Assembly (NCBI RefSeq): GCF_000340215.1
Contig: NW_006921535.1
Location: 4,891,528 to 4,955,527, forward strand
Length of the DNA stretch: 64,000 nt
Direction: 5' to 3'
Source of the DNA: Pseudocercospora fijiensis CIRAD86
Taxonomy: Eukaryota; Ascomycota; Dothideomycetes; Mycosphaerellales; Mycosphaerellaceae
Position 1 is the stretch's first letter. The number at the start of each line of letters is the position of its first letter. The notes under the pieces are model-generated. The model searched no databases. It was not told the origin of the DNA and saw nothing but the letters and a program-made list of their open reading frames with translations. Positions 48,096 through 61,798 of this stretch are shown piece after piece. A program made the translations under genes and the position numbers.

Positions 48096-51000
48096 CTACC
48101 TACGCTTACGCTTGCGCTTCGCTTAAGCTTCGAACTCGTCTAACGCTATAGAATCTTTAATATAAATAGCTAGTTCCTAAGTATTATATTCTTTAGGCTA
48201 ACCTCGCTACTTAATAAGGTAGTACGCTTTCCGCTTTTTTATCTTCTTAGCTACGATTGTTTCTACCTACTACTCGTTACCTTTAGCGATAGGTATACTA
48301 ATCTTATACTCCTTACTATCGCGCCTATACTAAGGCTCGAGGAGGGAAATATAGAAAACATTATAGATCTTCGTACTTAACGGTAGCGCTAGGCGGTACG
48401 CCTACGCTCCGACTACGTCGATAATATAAAAAGGCCCTATATACTTCGGGCTAAGTTTATTCTTTAGGATATCTAAGCTAATATTCTTTATCGATAGTAA
48501 GACTAGGTCGCCTATACTATATATCTTAGTAGTATAGTATATATTGTATTACTTAGCCTAGTATTCTGCTACTTTCTACTAGCGTTCTATAAGCGTTTTA
48601 TACGCTTTCTATAGTCGCTCCGTAGCGTCGATAGCTGCTAGTACCCTTCCCTTAGTTAGCTCGTCCCGAGCTAGTAGCTTATTCGCTCTTAGTATTAAAT
48701 TAGGATTAAAGCCGTAGAGTATCCTAAAGGGGCTTATACGTAACGTAGGATAAACGCTATTATTATAGGCAAACTCCGCCTAAGGCAACAATTTAGCCTA
48801 ATTATCCTAGTTCTTAGAGTAATAGTATCGTAGGTATTGCTCTAGAGTCTAGTTCGCGCGTTCGGTTTGCCTATTAGTCTAAGGATAGAAGGCTATACTA
48901 AGCCTACGCTTTATATACGCTTCGAAGCAGAAGTCGCTCTAAAACTAGCTAGTAAAAAGCGATCTACGATCGCTAATAATGCCTAATAGTACTCTAAAAC
49001 GCCTAATTACCTCCCTTTAAAGGATATCCGCGAGTTCTACTACTATATACTTCTTCGTCGTTAGGATAAAGAGGCTTATCTTCGTATAGCGGTCGACTAT
49101 TACGAGGATCGTAGTATATACGTAGGTACCGAGCTTGCTCGGCGAGAGATTAGTAATAAAGTCTATTATTAATTCTTACTACGGTTAGGTCGGTATAGGT
49201 AGCATAGCGAGCTCGCCGTATAGGCAATAGCGCTTTGCCTTCGACTATTAACAAATTCTATAGGTACGGATATAGGCCGTAATATCCTTAGCTATCTTCG
49301 GCTAGAAGTACTTTCGGCGTATTAGGTCCGTAGTCTTAGCTATACTAAAGTGTCTAGCTAAAGGGTCGTCGTAGTATATACGTATTAGCTACGTACGTAA
49401 TACGTAGTCCTTAGGGATATATAGCGTATCGCCGTAGTAAATAAGGTTACTACGACGGAAATAGCTAGGCGGGAGGTTAGAACTACTTAACGAGGCTAAG
49501 CTACCCGACGGTAAGCTTATCTCGTATAAGCCTCCTCCTCTCGCTTGCTCTAGCTATTATAAAGCGTATACGAAATTAAGGATTATATTAGGCGTCTCGT
49601 AGTAGGGCCCGTTATTCTAACGATAGTAGCCGCTACTCTTATAGGGCTACTAATAAAACTCTTACGTTCCGCTAGCGCTATACTAGCGTCTCGTATCTCT
49701 ATATATATAATAGAGATGCGATTTATAATCGGCTCGATATCCTCGGGTAGATTTTACTATAGAGCTAGTTTCGACTATAATATAGGGAGAAGGTTGTTCC
49801 CCGCCTACAACTCGCTCTTATAGTCGCTACGTCGCGAAGGTATATCGGCTAGATTTCGTTTACTAGCCCGATACTTAATAGTAAAGTTGAAAGGTATAAG
49901 GAAGGTTGCTTATCTTACCTACCTTCCGATAAGCTACTTTATCTTTATAAAGCCCTTAAGATTAGCGTAGTCGATAACTACGCGGATCGTATACTAGGCG
50001 CCGTCGAGGTACGGGCGCTAATACTTAAAGGACTCGATAACCGCTAGGAGCTCCGAGTTATAGGTCTTATAATTAATCTCTATAGGGATTATTTTTCGTA
50101 ACTAGAAGGCTAGGGGGTACTAGTTCCTATCTTTACTCTATTATAATATAATCCCTACTAAGGCGAACGTAGAGGTATCGGTTTCGATATATAGGGGCTT
50201 CGTAGGATTATAGTATCGCAATATCGAGGCCGAGCTAAAGGTAGCCTTTAGCTAGTAGAACGCTTGCTCCTCGCTTTCGCCCTATAGGACCTGCCCTAGC
50301 TTTCGGCCGGCTATTTACGGCTCCTTTTAATAGGGCGGTTAGTAGTATAACGATCCGGGAGTAATTAGGGATAAACCTCCGATAGAAGTTATAGAATCTA
50401 AGGAAGGATTAAACCTTCTTTAGCGTTAATAGGCGAGGCTATTCGTTAATAGCGTTTACCCTACGCTAATCTATCGATACGCCTTCGGTACTAACGATAA
50501 ACACTAGGAATTCGACCTCTTTCTTCTAGAAGGAACATTTCTTCCTATTTGTATATAATACAAACTTTCTAAGCCGCGTAAGGGGAGCGCGTACGTCTCG
50601 TACGTAGTCCTCTCGCGTTTTACTATAGATAAGGATATCGTTAAGATAGACGATATAGCAAATATTAACTAGGCTAGCTAATACCCTATTAATATATCCT
50701 TAAACTATAGCAGGAGCATTAGTAAGCCTAAAAGGTATTACCTTATACTCGAAGTGCCTATACCGCGTACGGAACGTAGTCTTCTACTCGTCGCCCTGCT
50801 TAATATAGATATAGTAATATATATCCTAGAGGTCTAAGGACGTATACTATTTAGCGTCTTTAAGCCTATTAAGCGTTTCGCTAATAAGAGGCAGGGGGTA
50901 ACGATTTTTAATAGTAATCTCGTTTAATCCCCTATAATCGACGTAGAGTCTTAGACTACTATCCTTCTTTAGTACGAATAGGATCGGCGTACCTACCTCG

Positions 51001-51750
51001 CTTATACTAAGCTAGATCTAATTATTCTCTAAGGCTAAGCTTAGGTAATTACGAAGGTCGCTAAGCTCTCTTCCTAAAGAATAGTAGAGAGGTTTATATA
51101 GCGGCTTTATTCTAGGGATTAGGTCGATTATATACTCTACGTCTTCGAGGAGCTTACGTCGCGCTTCGGGCGTTATAGTAAAGACGTCTTCGAAGTCTTT
51201 AAATTCTTCTAGTAAGGAGGAACCCTTAGCAATATCGCGGAGCTAGCGAACGCTAATCTTATATACGTATAGAGCGTTACGTATATCCTTCTAGAATTCC
51301 TATAGTTCCCGTACGCGTATCGTACGCGCTATAGCTTCGTTCCTATAGGTCTAGGTATCTATCGAGCTATCGACGATTACCTTTTAATTGCGCCTCTAAG
51401 GCCTAATAAGAATAATATTAGGGAGAGGCATTTCGAAAGCATAGAATACTCCGATAGCGACGCGTTCTTAGCCTATAGAGTCGGCGATCCGTAAGCGTAG
51501 ATAATACGCTCTATAGTAGTATCCTCGGTCGCCCTAGAAACTATCGGTACTAGGTAGTACGGTATTAATAATCCGCTAAGGCTAGTATCGTAGAACGAAT
51601 TCTTAAGATACTATATTAATATCAGTAGCATTATCTAGCAAGTATTCGACGGCAACTTCCCTTTCTTACGTTACGATTACTCTACGTACGCGTCCCGTAG
51701 GTACTACTACTACTAAGCTACTTAGTTAAGATTCCGTACCTATCCCTAGC
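48096..51750 (-). pseudogene. Gyp3 pol: RT, RNase H, integrase, chromodomain
   Basis: Minus strand. RT fingers are at about 50900-51100 and the catalytic box VYLNDILIYS at 50625-50655, where the first Asp of YxDD is Asn (codon 50640-50642). RNase H follows (YNSELLAVIESFKY at about 50030; YTIRVVIDYANLKGFI and RYRASKRNLADIPSRR at about 49830-49990). The integrase core is at about 48980-49200. At the end is a chromodomain (VETIVAKKIKKRKAYYLIK-TAG-RGQPKEYNT at about 48170-48290), then a Lys/Arg tail KRKRKRR before TAG at 48096-48098. Many TAG stops elsewhere. Confidence 0.85.
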
Positions 51751-52535
51751 TCCTAGGAGGTACCTTATCTTTTCCTTTAGCCTTCGGATCGTTCTTCTTT
51801 TCCTTAGCGTTAGCGGCGACCTTATATACCGTAGGGTTATCGTCTTTCTAGAGGTAGCGGTTCGGGTATACGTTCTTATAATAGCCTTTCTAGCGATAGC
51901 TATAATATTCGACCTTGCTAATATCGTACCCGCCTTACGAGTTATCGTTCTTCGAATACTTCCTACCTACTCTACGGTCGCGATTTAACTACGGCTTATA
52001 GGCGTAACTATTAGATCGACGCTTCTTACCTTTACTACCTCCGGTTTTATCGTAGTTACGATCCTTACGTTTACTAGACAGCTTATTAGGGGTCTCGATA
52101 CGCGTCGTAAGCTCTACGAGTTTGTAACGCGTCGTTAGTACCGTATAGTATTTAATAATCGCGCTACGAATCGCTAGCTAGAGTTTAACGAGGAGATAGC
52201 GGATCCTATACTCCTCGCTATAGTTACTAAGTTAATCTTCGAGTACTACGAGCTTAAGGGCAAAGCTTTAAACTAACTATCCCTTACGCTAGCGGGCTGC
52301 CTTATACTCGAGGGTTATATCTAGTATACGGTTTATAGGGTCCTTAACGTAGTCCCGATAGAAGGTTTTAAAGTCCTAGTAGGTATAATTCTATAGGTCC
52401 TCGAGGCTATTTTCGTTATACTACCGCTCCTACGTATCGCCTACGAGGTATATAATACTATAAAGTACCTTGCTCTCGTCCGTATAATAGGTAGATCCGG
52501 ATAGCGTAAAGGTAATAAAAAGTTCTCGAAGGAAT
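51750..52535 (-). pseudogene. Gyp3 gag, C-terminal part with zinc knuckle
   Basis: Near 51870-51915 the minus strand reads YYSYR-TAG-KGYYKNVY, the exact spacing of a CxxCxxxxHxxxxC knuckle with every Cys and His replaced by Tyr (TGC to TAC, CAC to TAC). It is followed by a Lys-rich stretch NAKEKKNDPKAKGKDK. Gyp2-d interrupts the gene on the right at 52536-52540. Confidence 0.75.
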
Positions 52536-52540
52536 CGCCT
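52536..52540. other. Target duplication of Gyp2-d, left copy
   Basis: CGCCT, matching 59666-59670. Confidence 0.92.
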
Positions 52541-52737
52541 TATAAGAAGGGTTATATTAGTAGGTAGATAGGGTAGTAGTAGGTATAAGTAGTATTCGAT
52601 AAGGATCTAGGAGGAGAGGGAGGAAGGTAGGAGAGTTAGCCTAACGCTAAGCGCTAAGCCCTACCTAAGGCATCAAGACCCTAGCTTTACTCGGCCTAGT
52701 TATATACTAATTACGTATAGCCTCTTTAGCCCTAATA
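52541..52737 (-). repeat. Gyp2-d 3' LTR
   Basis: About 197 bp, TATAAGAAGGG at the left edge right after CGCCT. Confidence 0.9.
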
Positions 52738-53990
52738 TACGCTTCCCTTCTAAAGGCTGCGCCCTCGTAGCCTTTCTATATTCTAATCTCGACCTCTATT
52801 ACTACTAACTTAGCAAATCTAGTAAGCTGCTTAGTCGCGCTAAATTAAACACTTAACTACCTAATTATATAACTATATTAAACCTTACCTTCTAACGCTA
52901 TATTCAACTCTAACTGCGCTATCCTTATATATAATAAAGTAATATATATCTATAAGAATTAAGGACTATCGACTAATTATAATACGAGCGCGTCTTCCCT
53001 ACTATAATAGGTAGGCGTACGAGGTATTATAGCACTGCCTTCGTTCTAAGTAATATCGTTTCGAGTTCTCTACGTCTACTCTAAAAGACCTAGAAATGTC
53101 CGCTCCGAGGGGTTGTTCTTATTATTACGAGGGCTATTATTGTTCGTAGTTTCGCTAGCCCTAATTAGTTAGGTTTAGTAGCTTTTAATTGTTAATTAAT
53201 CTTATCTTTTTAAAAACACAGTTCGTCTAGTTTCTATAGGTAAAGGCTATTATAAGTGTAATAGTTAAGGTTCGCCTCGCTTAAAGGATCGGAAAGATCG
53301 AGGAGTAACCTATTATCCGCAAGATCGACCCTAGCTAGCTTAGCTCTATATTTTTGCCCTTAGTTAGTCTATTAATCGCTTAACCTTTTTAGTTCCTAAG
53401 CCCTTCGAATGGCTTAACCCTTTTAACCTAGTTAGTATAGTGCGTTTTAGCCTTAGGCTATAGTATAGGTAAGGTTGTTCTTATAGGTATAGTAACGATA
53501 ATAAGTAAGGTTAATAATAGCAGTAAGCAGGTAACGTTAATAATAGCGGCGCTAGCCGCCTTAGCTCTAACTTTACCTTGTTCTTCCTTTCCTCCTTTAG
53601 CTAGTAATATACTTAGTAATACCGTTACTAATATAGCCGCGCGCCGTCTTCTAACATACCGCCGGCTCGTACTACGGCGCTATTATTATTATTGCTAGTA
53701 CTATTCGCCTATACGCGCGCCGCCTCCGCCGACCGCCTAGGCCTTAGAGCCTCGATAGGACGTAGAAATAAGAGGGGGCGCTAAGAGAAGGGTCTTATAG
53801 GGTGCGCTAGTAAAGAGGTAGATTCCTTAAAAGAGTAGGCGGTTAGTTAATAGTTATAGCGCGCTCGTTAACACTCGGTACGCGTTTACTATAGTAGTAT
53901 AGTCTTATCTTTGCTAACAATTGCTCGCCTCTAATTAGTTAGCTAATAGCACCCCGAGGGTAGCATTAATCCTAGGCCTTTCTAGTAACA

Positions 53991-56900
53991 TTATAGGCTC
54001 TTAGCCTTCTTCTTGTTCTTTATACTAGTCTAATACTTATCTAATAACTCGGTTATATCCTTAAACGAGTCTTTAGCTTCCTATAAGTCCTATTTAGGCG
54101 AATAGCCCTACTATCTTAATAGGTATTCCTTCTTGCCTTGTTTAGTCCGATGCTTTAGTATACGCTCTATAGACTATAGCTCTTTACTATTAGCTAAGAC
54201 TTCTTCTAACTTAGCAGGCGCTTTATCGCCTTCGCGCTAGCGATATAGTTTAAGGAGGGATACGTAGAAGGTATTATAGATAGTATAATAAGGAGGAAGC
54301 TATAACTAATAGGCCTATACGGAGGAGCCCTTAACTTCTCGAATGCGGAACGGGCTAATATATCTTAGTACGAGCTTAGGCCTTGTTTTGCTATTAGGTA
54401 ATAGGTGTTTGCGGATGCGGAGGTTCTTTGTACTAAGTATAACTATATCGCTTTGCTTAAAGGTTATTCGTATATAGTACTTATCGTAGTAGGTCTTTTA
54501 GTACTCTTAAGCCTTTATTAGCTTCTTAGCTATCTTAGTATAGATTTCTCGTATCTTCTAGACACCTTCTATTACCGCTAGTATCTCTAGTACTTAACGC
54601 GCTTCCCTTTCCTTACGCTCGGCCTCGAGCGTTAGTAGGTCCTATAGTAGGGTAGCGTTCTAGCCTATTATAGCTATATATAGTAAAGCCTTAGTTAATA
54701 AGTGTACGCTATTGTTACATACGAATTCTATAGGCTATAGGAGGTTAACCTAGTCCTCGGGGTTCTTATTAATATAGCTACGTAGATACTGCTATAGGGT
54801 AGCATTCTACCTCTCTATTTAACCGTTAGTCTATAGATAGAAGGCCGTTAATATCCGATGCTTTAGTCTTAGCTATAGGCATATTTCGCTCTAATAGTAC
54901 GATATTAGTATCGATCTACGATTAGACACTATCCCCTTAGGGGTTCTCTAATAGATATAGAAGATGCTACTCTATAGCGCTTCTACTATATTAATAGCAG
55001 TCTAATCTTTCCGCGCCGGGATGTATCGAGCGCCCTTAGTAAATCGATCTACTATAACAAGGATAGCATTATATATATCCTTGCTACCCCTACGCTTAGT
55101 AGGAGGAAGGCCTATAATAAAATCTATTATTAGCTCTACGAATAGCTTCCTAGGAATTGGAAGTAAAGACAACTCGCTAAATAGTAAGTGCTTTAGTGCT
55201 TTAACTCGCTAGTATACTATATAGGTCTGTATATATTCCTTTATATGCCGCTTACTATTTAGCTAGTAGTATATACGCGATAGTAGCTCGTACGACCTCT
55301 CTATACTATAGTAAATAGCGAGCTTACTATTATAGTGTCTCTTTAAAAGCTCTTATCTAATCGATTGTTTAGCGGGGACATAGTATCTGCCCTTAAACCT
55401 TAAGTAACCTTTGTCGTTAATCGACTAATTGTTACTCTTGCTAGATCGAGTCTTTCGCCTACTTGCGGGCCTATTAATACGTTCGATAGCAAAGGCGTCC
55501 CTCTACTAAGCCCGTAATAGCTTATTTATAAACGATTAACTATCCCTATTCGTAAGGTTATTTAATAGCACCCTCGCTACCGAACGAGGTACGTATTATA
55601 TATATCTAATAGCACTAGTAGCTAGAACTACTATAACCTCTTCTATAGTGCTGTCGCTATATAGGCTATTACTATAGATAGCAATGTCTTTAATCGAGTT
55701 ATTATAGCTCAAGCGATCTACGTCCTTTCTAACGCGCACTAGAAGAACGATAACTCCGCTATAGCAATTGTTGCCGCCGTAGGGTCTAGAAGTCCGCTTA
55801 TCCTACGCTTACTTATTAACAATATAGGCTATAGCAATCTTATACTATAAGGTTAGAAACAATGAATTAATAGATTAATAAGTCTCGCTATCGTAATTGG
55901 GTCGCCTCGATAGGCTATTAGCAGGGTTACTTACCCCTAGCCGATATAGTATATTAAAATCGAACCCGGCGAGGTAGACGGCCTATCTAGCCTATCGACC
56001 TATAACCCTTATAACCTTAGTAATACTACGCAGGTTGTTATAGTCTATATACACCTAAATAGTGTGCTAAGCACTATTAAGATAGTAGCGCTAATACTTA
56101 AAGGCTTCTACGATTACTAAGAGCTCTTACTTATAGGTCTCGTATCGACGCTCTACATCGATTATCTTCTATAAAAGGAAGGCAATCGGGTGCTAATAGG
56201 TGTTATTAGCCTATTATAATATAATAGCTAATATAGCGAACTATAAAGCGTTAGTCTCAATTCGGATCTGCTTATTTAGTACGAAATAGTATAATAAGGG
56301 GACTTTAGTAAAGCGTTGCTTCAGACTATTAAAAGCGGCTTGTGTTTTGTTAGTCTATTTAAACTCTCTAGAAGGGTTTGCCTTAGTCTTAGTAAGCTTA
56401 GTTAGTAGTATTATATGCCTCGAATAGGCCTTAATAAAGCGGCGGTAGAAGTTAGCAAAACCGAGGAATAATTAGAGCTCTTTAATACTAGTAGGGGTTA
56501 GTTATTTAGTAATTGTTTTAATCCGATTAGGATTAGCCTTAACACTATTAGTTAAAACAAGGAAGCTGAGGAAGGACACCTCCTTAGTAGCGAAGGTGTA
56601 TTTAGAAGGCTTATAATATAAGCTATAAGCCCTTAGGCGGTCGAGTACCTTACGGACTATAGCCTAGTACTCCGCAATATTAGGTAAATATATATAGACT
56701 AGGATATTGTCTGGGTAAACTATATAGAGGTAGTCTAATAGGCCGGACAAGGCCCGATTTCGGATTAATATAGGACTAGAATATTGCAGGGGTATTAGCT
56801 AGCCCAAATAGTATAACTAAATACTCGAAATAGCTATAATAAGTGTAGAAGGCTGTTTTCTATTCGTCGCCCTTACGAATACAGATATAGTAGTATATAT

Positions 56901-59230
56901 CCTTAATATCTAACGTAGTATAGAAACAGGCGCTAGAAAGGCGATCGAGGGTCTTATTAATAAGCGGAAGTAGACAGCGGTCCTTAATAGTAATAGCATT
57001 AAGTCTACGGTAATTAATATATAGACGTAGGCTACTATCCTTCTTTAGAACAAATAGGATTAGTGCACTAGTAGGGCTGTTACTATACTAAATTCGACTA
57101 TTAGCTAGGTTCTTATCTAGGTATTTACGCAATATAGCAAGCTCTCTTTTACTAAGGTTATAGAGTAGCCTAAAAGGAACCTCCTTGCCCTATATAATAT
57201 CGATCTTATAGTCTGTCTCTTTAAATATAGGCAACGTCGATGCTAGGTAGTGTTTAAATATATTAATATAGGTCTCTCGAATAGGCTATAGTATACGAGC
57301 AAGCTAATTAGGGTCTATACTATTAGGGGGCATAGGTTTATTGTTATCTCCGCTAAGTAGGTTAGCAGTCGGATTAGCTAAGGCGGAGGCTAGTATTAGG
57401 TTGCTAATAAACAGGACCCTAATATCGTTAGGGCACTCGTTAATATTAATATATTTAATGTCCTCCTTCCTAGCGATTCTAAATCGCTACTATTAGAGGC
57501 CTAAGTCTATAGTTATAGCGTAGTGTTTAAGAACAGGGTTTCTAAGGACAATATCGGATAGAAGGTTGTCTATATCTACTACGTAGGTAGTAAAATCTAA
57601 TAGGCGCTTATTGCCGAGGTCGTCTTTTAGAACTACAGGAACACAGCAGGCTCTATAGGTTAAGTGCCGAGCGTTATTAAACTAAGCAAGGGTTAGTAGG
57701 TTAGCCCTATTTAGTTGTCGAAGGTCTAATTACTTAGCTAGGCAATAGCTAATAAGGGCACCAACTAAATTTCCTAGATCTAGCATAACCTTAGTCTTAT
57801 AGTTAGTTCTATACGTATCTTATACAAGATAGGCGCGTATAATAGCTAGCACAATATCGATAGTCTTACGCCGTATAAGGCTAATAGTTAGTGCAGCGCT
57901 TATTCTTTTTTCGAAGGTTAGCCTATAGGGGTAGCGTTAGCTGCTAAGAGGTGCTTTCGGTGCTTAGCGGTAGTACGGTTAATCCGAGCCTAATCCCTTA
58001 GTTTGTCGTATTAGCCTAGTAGATAGCTAGTGCTGTCGCAGTTAAAGCACTTTAATCCGGTTAGGGCATTGCCGTAGCTATTATTGCTACTATTATTAGC
58101 CGAGCGGTTAGTACTATAGGGATATAAGCCCCTTCTACGGCCCCTGTTACGGCCTCCTCTATATAGCCGTTAGCTACGGCCTCTTCTACGGTTATTGTTA
58201 CTATTCCTATTGTTAGTAGTGTTGTTTTAGTAGGAACCTTAGTTTCCTCTATAGGCACTACGATTGCCGCGGTTAGTACTAGCTAGTCGGATCCTCGATT
58301 CTAGTCGTTATTAAAGCTAAATAGCTCGTTCGGCTATTTCTACTTCGACTATAAATTAAATGCGTAATAGATTAGCTTGTTCGAATACATAGCGGCGGTC
58401 TAATTCGAGAATAAGCTCCTACCTAAGTTTTAGGCGTATCTTAGAGATCTATATAGAATTAGTCTTAGCCGGAAGGTCGTCTTTAAGGGTCTTTAGATAG
58501 GCCTCGAATAAGCGAGCCGATTAATTAGTCTTTTGCTTAGCTCGAAGGTACTAGTCCTAAGCATATTATTGCCTTAGTATAGGGTTTCTAAGGGTGTCTA
58601 GTATAATAGTTTTGTAGGTCTGCTACTAAACAGCAGTGTAGTTATTAAGGGAGTCGAAATAGTTATCCTAGGTACGCTTTAGGTCTCTATTAATATACTA
58701 TATAGTATAGACGACTAACGAATAGTCGTCTAGAAGGGCTCTCGGTGCATTTCGCTAGTTAAGCTCGTAGTTACGAATATAGTCGTTGTATTGCTTTCGA
58801 CTAGAGCTATTAAATACGGTATAGTCCTTAAGTTTAGCATCCTTCTTTTAGATAGGGACGGGTAGTAAAGAAGGCCCTACTACTAGTTTAGTATTAGTTA
58901 TTAGAGACTCCTATAGGCGGCGAATCTCGAGGAGGTTATCCTTTAGCTGCTGCTCTTAGCGTAGGGCAGTAAGCCTGTTTTAAATAGCTTCTTAAAGTCT
59001 CCCTACTAGTTAGGGCCTAAAGGCTAGTTAGCTATATCGTCGATTAATAATGTTATTAAGGATATCGTTAATAGGCAATTCTAGATTATTACCTAGAACT
59101 ATAGGTTCCTTAATAGACTCTATACTACTAGTGTTGTTATTGCTAGCGCTACTAGCGGCGCCGCGGTTGTTGTTGCTTCGTAATAAGCCGGCTATTATAA
59201 TAAGGGGTAATACTAATAATATATTATAGG
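53991..59230 (-). pseudogene. Gyp2-d gag and pol, degenerate
   Basis: Gag runs from about 59230 to 57910, with the Gly/Arg region at 58061-58258 and knuckle near 58030; pol from about 57890 to TAA at 53991-53993. RT lies at about 56620-57240, RNase H at about 56000-56300, integrase at about 54700-55350 and chromodomain at about 54040-54180. The motif order matches Gyp2-a. Compared with Gyp2-a the open stretches are shorter, so this copy looks at least as heavily mutated. Confidence 0.82.
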
Positions 59231-59468
59231 CCCCTATAGTACGGATATAGCGGAGTTAGCGAGTATCGGTCTAGTGTAATTAACTTAGTATAATAGGCCG
59301 TATAGAAGGCCTCGCTTAATAATTAGTACGGTTATTCTAACAGAATAGTACGTATAGGTCCCGCCTTAGGCGCAATATAGTTAGATTAACGGTTTTCGTA
59401 GCTATACCGCTAAAAGCTTAAAATAAGGACTATCTAGCTGCTACCCTTAAAGGGTAGATCGAATACTA

Positions 59469-59665
59469 TATAAGAAGGGTTATATTAGTAGGTAGATAGG
59501 GTAGTAGTAGGTGTAAGTAGTATTCGATAAGGATCTAGGAGGAGAGGGAGGAAGGTAGGAGAGTTAGCCTAACGCTAAGCGCTAAGCCCTACCTAAGGTA
59601 TTAAGACCCTAGCTTTACTCGGCCTAGTTATATACTAATTACGTATAGCCTCTTTAGCCCTAATA
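59469..59665 (-). repeat. Gyp2-d 5' LTR
   Basis: About 197 bp, ends AGCCCTAATA, followed by CGCCT; the 67-bp leader with the palindrome lies just left at about 59402-59468. Confidence 0.9.
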
Positions 59666-60640
59666 CGCCTCGATTCCTTAATTATATCGCCTTTAAAGGG
59701 TTTAGGTTCCTTTAGGCGAGGCTTAATAGCCGTAAGACTAGCGACTACGTAGCTTATACTAGGTATAGTAGCTACGCTTAGCGTACTTCTAGAAGGAGGT
59801 ATTCGATACGAGAGGGATTTAGCTCTCTAGGATTTAGGCCTCTAAATCGACTCGTCCGCTAATTCTACCTCGTCCTCGCTATCGTCGTTATTATCCGAGA
59901 GAGGGGTTATCGTAGGACCTCCGCCGGCGGTACCGCTACTCGGAGCCTATATATCGCCTACGTCCCTAAGTAGACCCCGTAGTAGTCCGGGTTAGGTTAG
60001 TTTAGTTTGCTAAGCCGAAATTCTAGTTTAGTTTAGTTTAGTTTGCTAAGCAACTAGTATACGGACCGGTTTGCCGGCTATATGCCGGCTACGGACAAAA
60101 ACCTATCCTAAAATACGTCTAAATAGCCCGAAATACAGATGCAATCGTATAGCGTATATAATATAGGGCCCCCGTCGCGTCCGGGACTAAATCCGAGGTC
60201 GTCGTATATCGTCGTATATCGTCGTAGTTTAGTCGGATTTTCTCGGAAACTAGCTTAGACTAGCGGGGTAAAAAACTAAACCGGAGCTAAACCGGAGGGA
60301 TACCGCTAAGAAACTAAACTATATACGTTTTATAGTTCGCAAACCGAACTACTACGGGGTCTATCCCTAAGGGTATAAAGACGCGTATTTTCTCGCTTAG
60401 CTTCTTAAGCCTGTACTTCCAGCCTAAGCACTTCTTACTTAGCTAGGAATCGTTCGAGCCGTAGGCGGGTCGCTTCTCGGCGCGCCTAATATTCGGCCTC
60501 GTATTATTATATCGCCGCGTCGTTTCCTAATACTACCGGCGCTCCTAGTATATTATTTTACGCAGTTTCCGTACCTAGCGTATTCGGATCGCTTACGTTT
60601 ATCTTTCGGGGTTCTATAGGCTACTACGAAGGGTAGACGG
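59666..60640 (-). pseudogene. Gyp3 gag, N-terminal part
   Basis: Minus-strand region right of Gyp2-d up to the 5' LTR. It includes a charged stretch around 60470-60560 and the leader with primer-binding site next to 60648. The 59880-59960 segment is Asp/Asn/Gly-rich. I cannot place a start codon. Continuity with the knuckle part is inferred from the matching CGCCT flanks (GGAAT-CGCCT and CGCCT-CGATTCC). Confidence 0.55.
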
Positions 60641-60648
60641 TTTAGAAC

Positions 60649-60957
60649 TATAAGAAAATAGGTATATAGCAACGTATAGAATACCCTCTACTAATCGTAG
60701 TAGTAGATAGTAGAACTAAACCGTATCTTTCTAAGAATAGGATAGAGCGTTTACTATTAACTAGGCTACGTACGGATAGTATATCTACCGAGCTAGCTAC
60801 CGAGTATATCTATATAAGCGACCGAGCTTCTCCGCATATATACTAAGTAGGCTTTACGCTAGCGGGATAGTACCGTAGTATACGTAATAATATTATATAA
60901 TTGTTATATAGGCTTACTAAGGCAGGATAGGAGACTTTACTTGCTTAGGTTCTTATA
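60649..60957 (-). repeat. Gyp3 5' LTR
   Basis: 309 bp, direct repeat of 46417-46725; followed by GTTAT at 60958-60962. Confidence 0.92.
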
Positions 60958-60962
60958 GTTAT

Positions 60963-61500
60963 CCTTTCTTTTTAGTAAATCTAGATAGAAGAAGCTAATT
61001 CTCTAGTCTTATAATCGGTCTAGGTTACTAGCCTCGTTAAAGATAGGCGCTCTATTTCTATTATTTATAGTAGTAGTAGGCGTTGCCTTAGGCGTCTAGC
61101 TTGCTAGCGCTTATACTACCGTAGCCTAAATAGCGGCTAGTAGTTCTATAGAGATAGTCTCTCTCTATTCCGCTATAGTAGGTATAGGCTAGATACTCGT
61201 TATCTAGGTAGTTACTATTAATACTTATATTATTAACGCAGTTAATAGTTATATACTTATAGTAAGGTTATTATAGTAGAGGCTATTATTATTGCGTTAG
61301 GCGATTGCTATAGAGGCTATTATAACTACTATAGCGATCTAGAGGGAGCTACCCTTAGTTTAGAAGATAACTTCCCCTTTATAGGTAAGTGCCTTCTAGA
61401 CCTAGCTACTATAGTAGTCGTAGATAGTAAATTTAGTCTATATCTTCTTTTATAAAACTATAAAAAAGAGTTCTATATAAGGTAATAGTATACTAGCGAG
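60963..61500 (-). pseudogene. Gyp1 gag, part 1
   Basis: Minus strand between Gyp3 and the Gyp1 5' LTR. Reads AYTYYSGIERDYLYRTTSRY-like sequence near 61140-61190 and FTKKKG at the Gyp3 junction. No domain is recognised; identity is by position. 61500-61798 is probably the 5' untranslated leader. Confidence 0.45.
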
Positions 61501-61798
61501 TCGAGCTATTTAGGCGGATAGGTCTCTATCCGCTAGAAGTCCTATAGAAAGCGTAATAAATAAAACCTAACTTTCGCGTTAGTAATTTAGTTAGTTTATA
61601 TATATATAGCGAAAGCGTAGTCGTCGTTTATAGGATTTATATAGATATATATTACTCTATATATATAGTCGTAAAGAAGTAGTAAGGGGAAGTCGTTAGG
61701 CTCTTAGTCGGCTTAGCCCCGATCTTGTTACCTTATCCTAATAGCGTCTCGAATAACTCCTAGTAGTACGAGAGTTTAGTATAAGTAAAGCTACTAAT

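Larger units (their letters stand above)
52541..59665 (-). mobile_element. Gyp2-d: chromovirus copy inside Gyp3 gag
   Basis: 7125 bp. The 3' LTR lies at 52541-52737 and the 5' LTR at about 59469-59665, both starting TATAAGAAGGG and ending AGCCCTAATA. Target duplication CGCCT on both sides. Like Gyp2-a, its LTRs have GGAGAGTTAGCCTAACGCTAAG where Gyp2-b and -c have a different version, so -a and -d form one subgroup. Confidence 0.92.
46417..60957 (-). mobile_element. Gyp3: chromovirus with antisense accessory ORF, holds Gyp2-d
   Basis: 309-bp LTRs at 46417-46725 and 60649-60957 with inverted ends TATAAGAA / TTCTTATA (from TGTAAGAA / TTCTTACA), flanked by GTTAT on both sides. Without Gyp2-d and one target copy the element is 7411 bp. 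Minus-strand order: 5' LTR, gag (59666-60640 and ~51750-52535), pol (48096-~51750), 1.37 kb carrying a plus-strand ORF, 3' LTR. A purine tract GGGGGAAGGAGA on the coding strand lies next to the 3' LTR (46730-46741). Confidence 0.92.
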
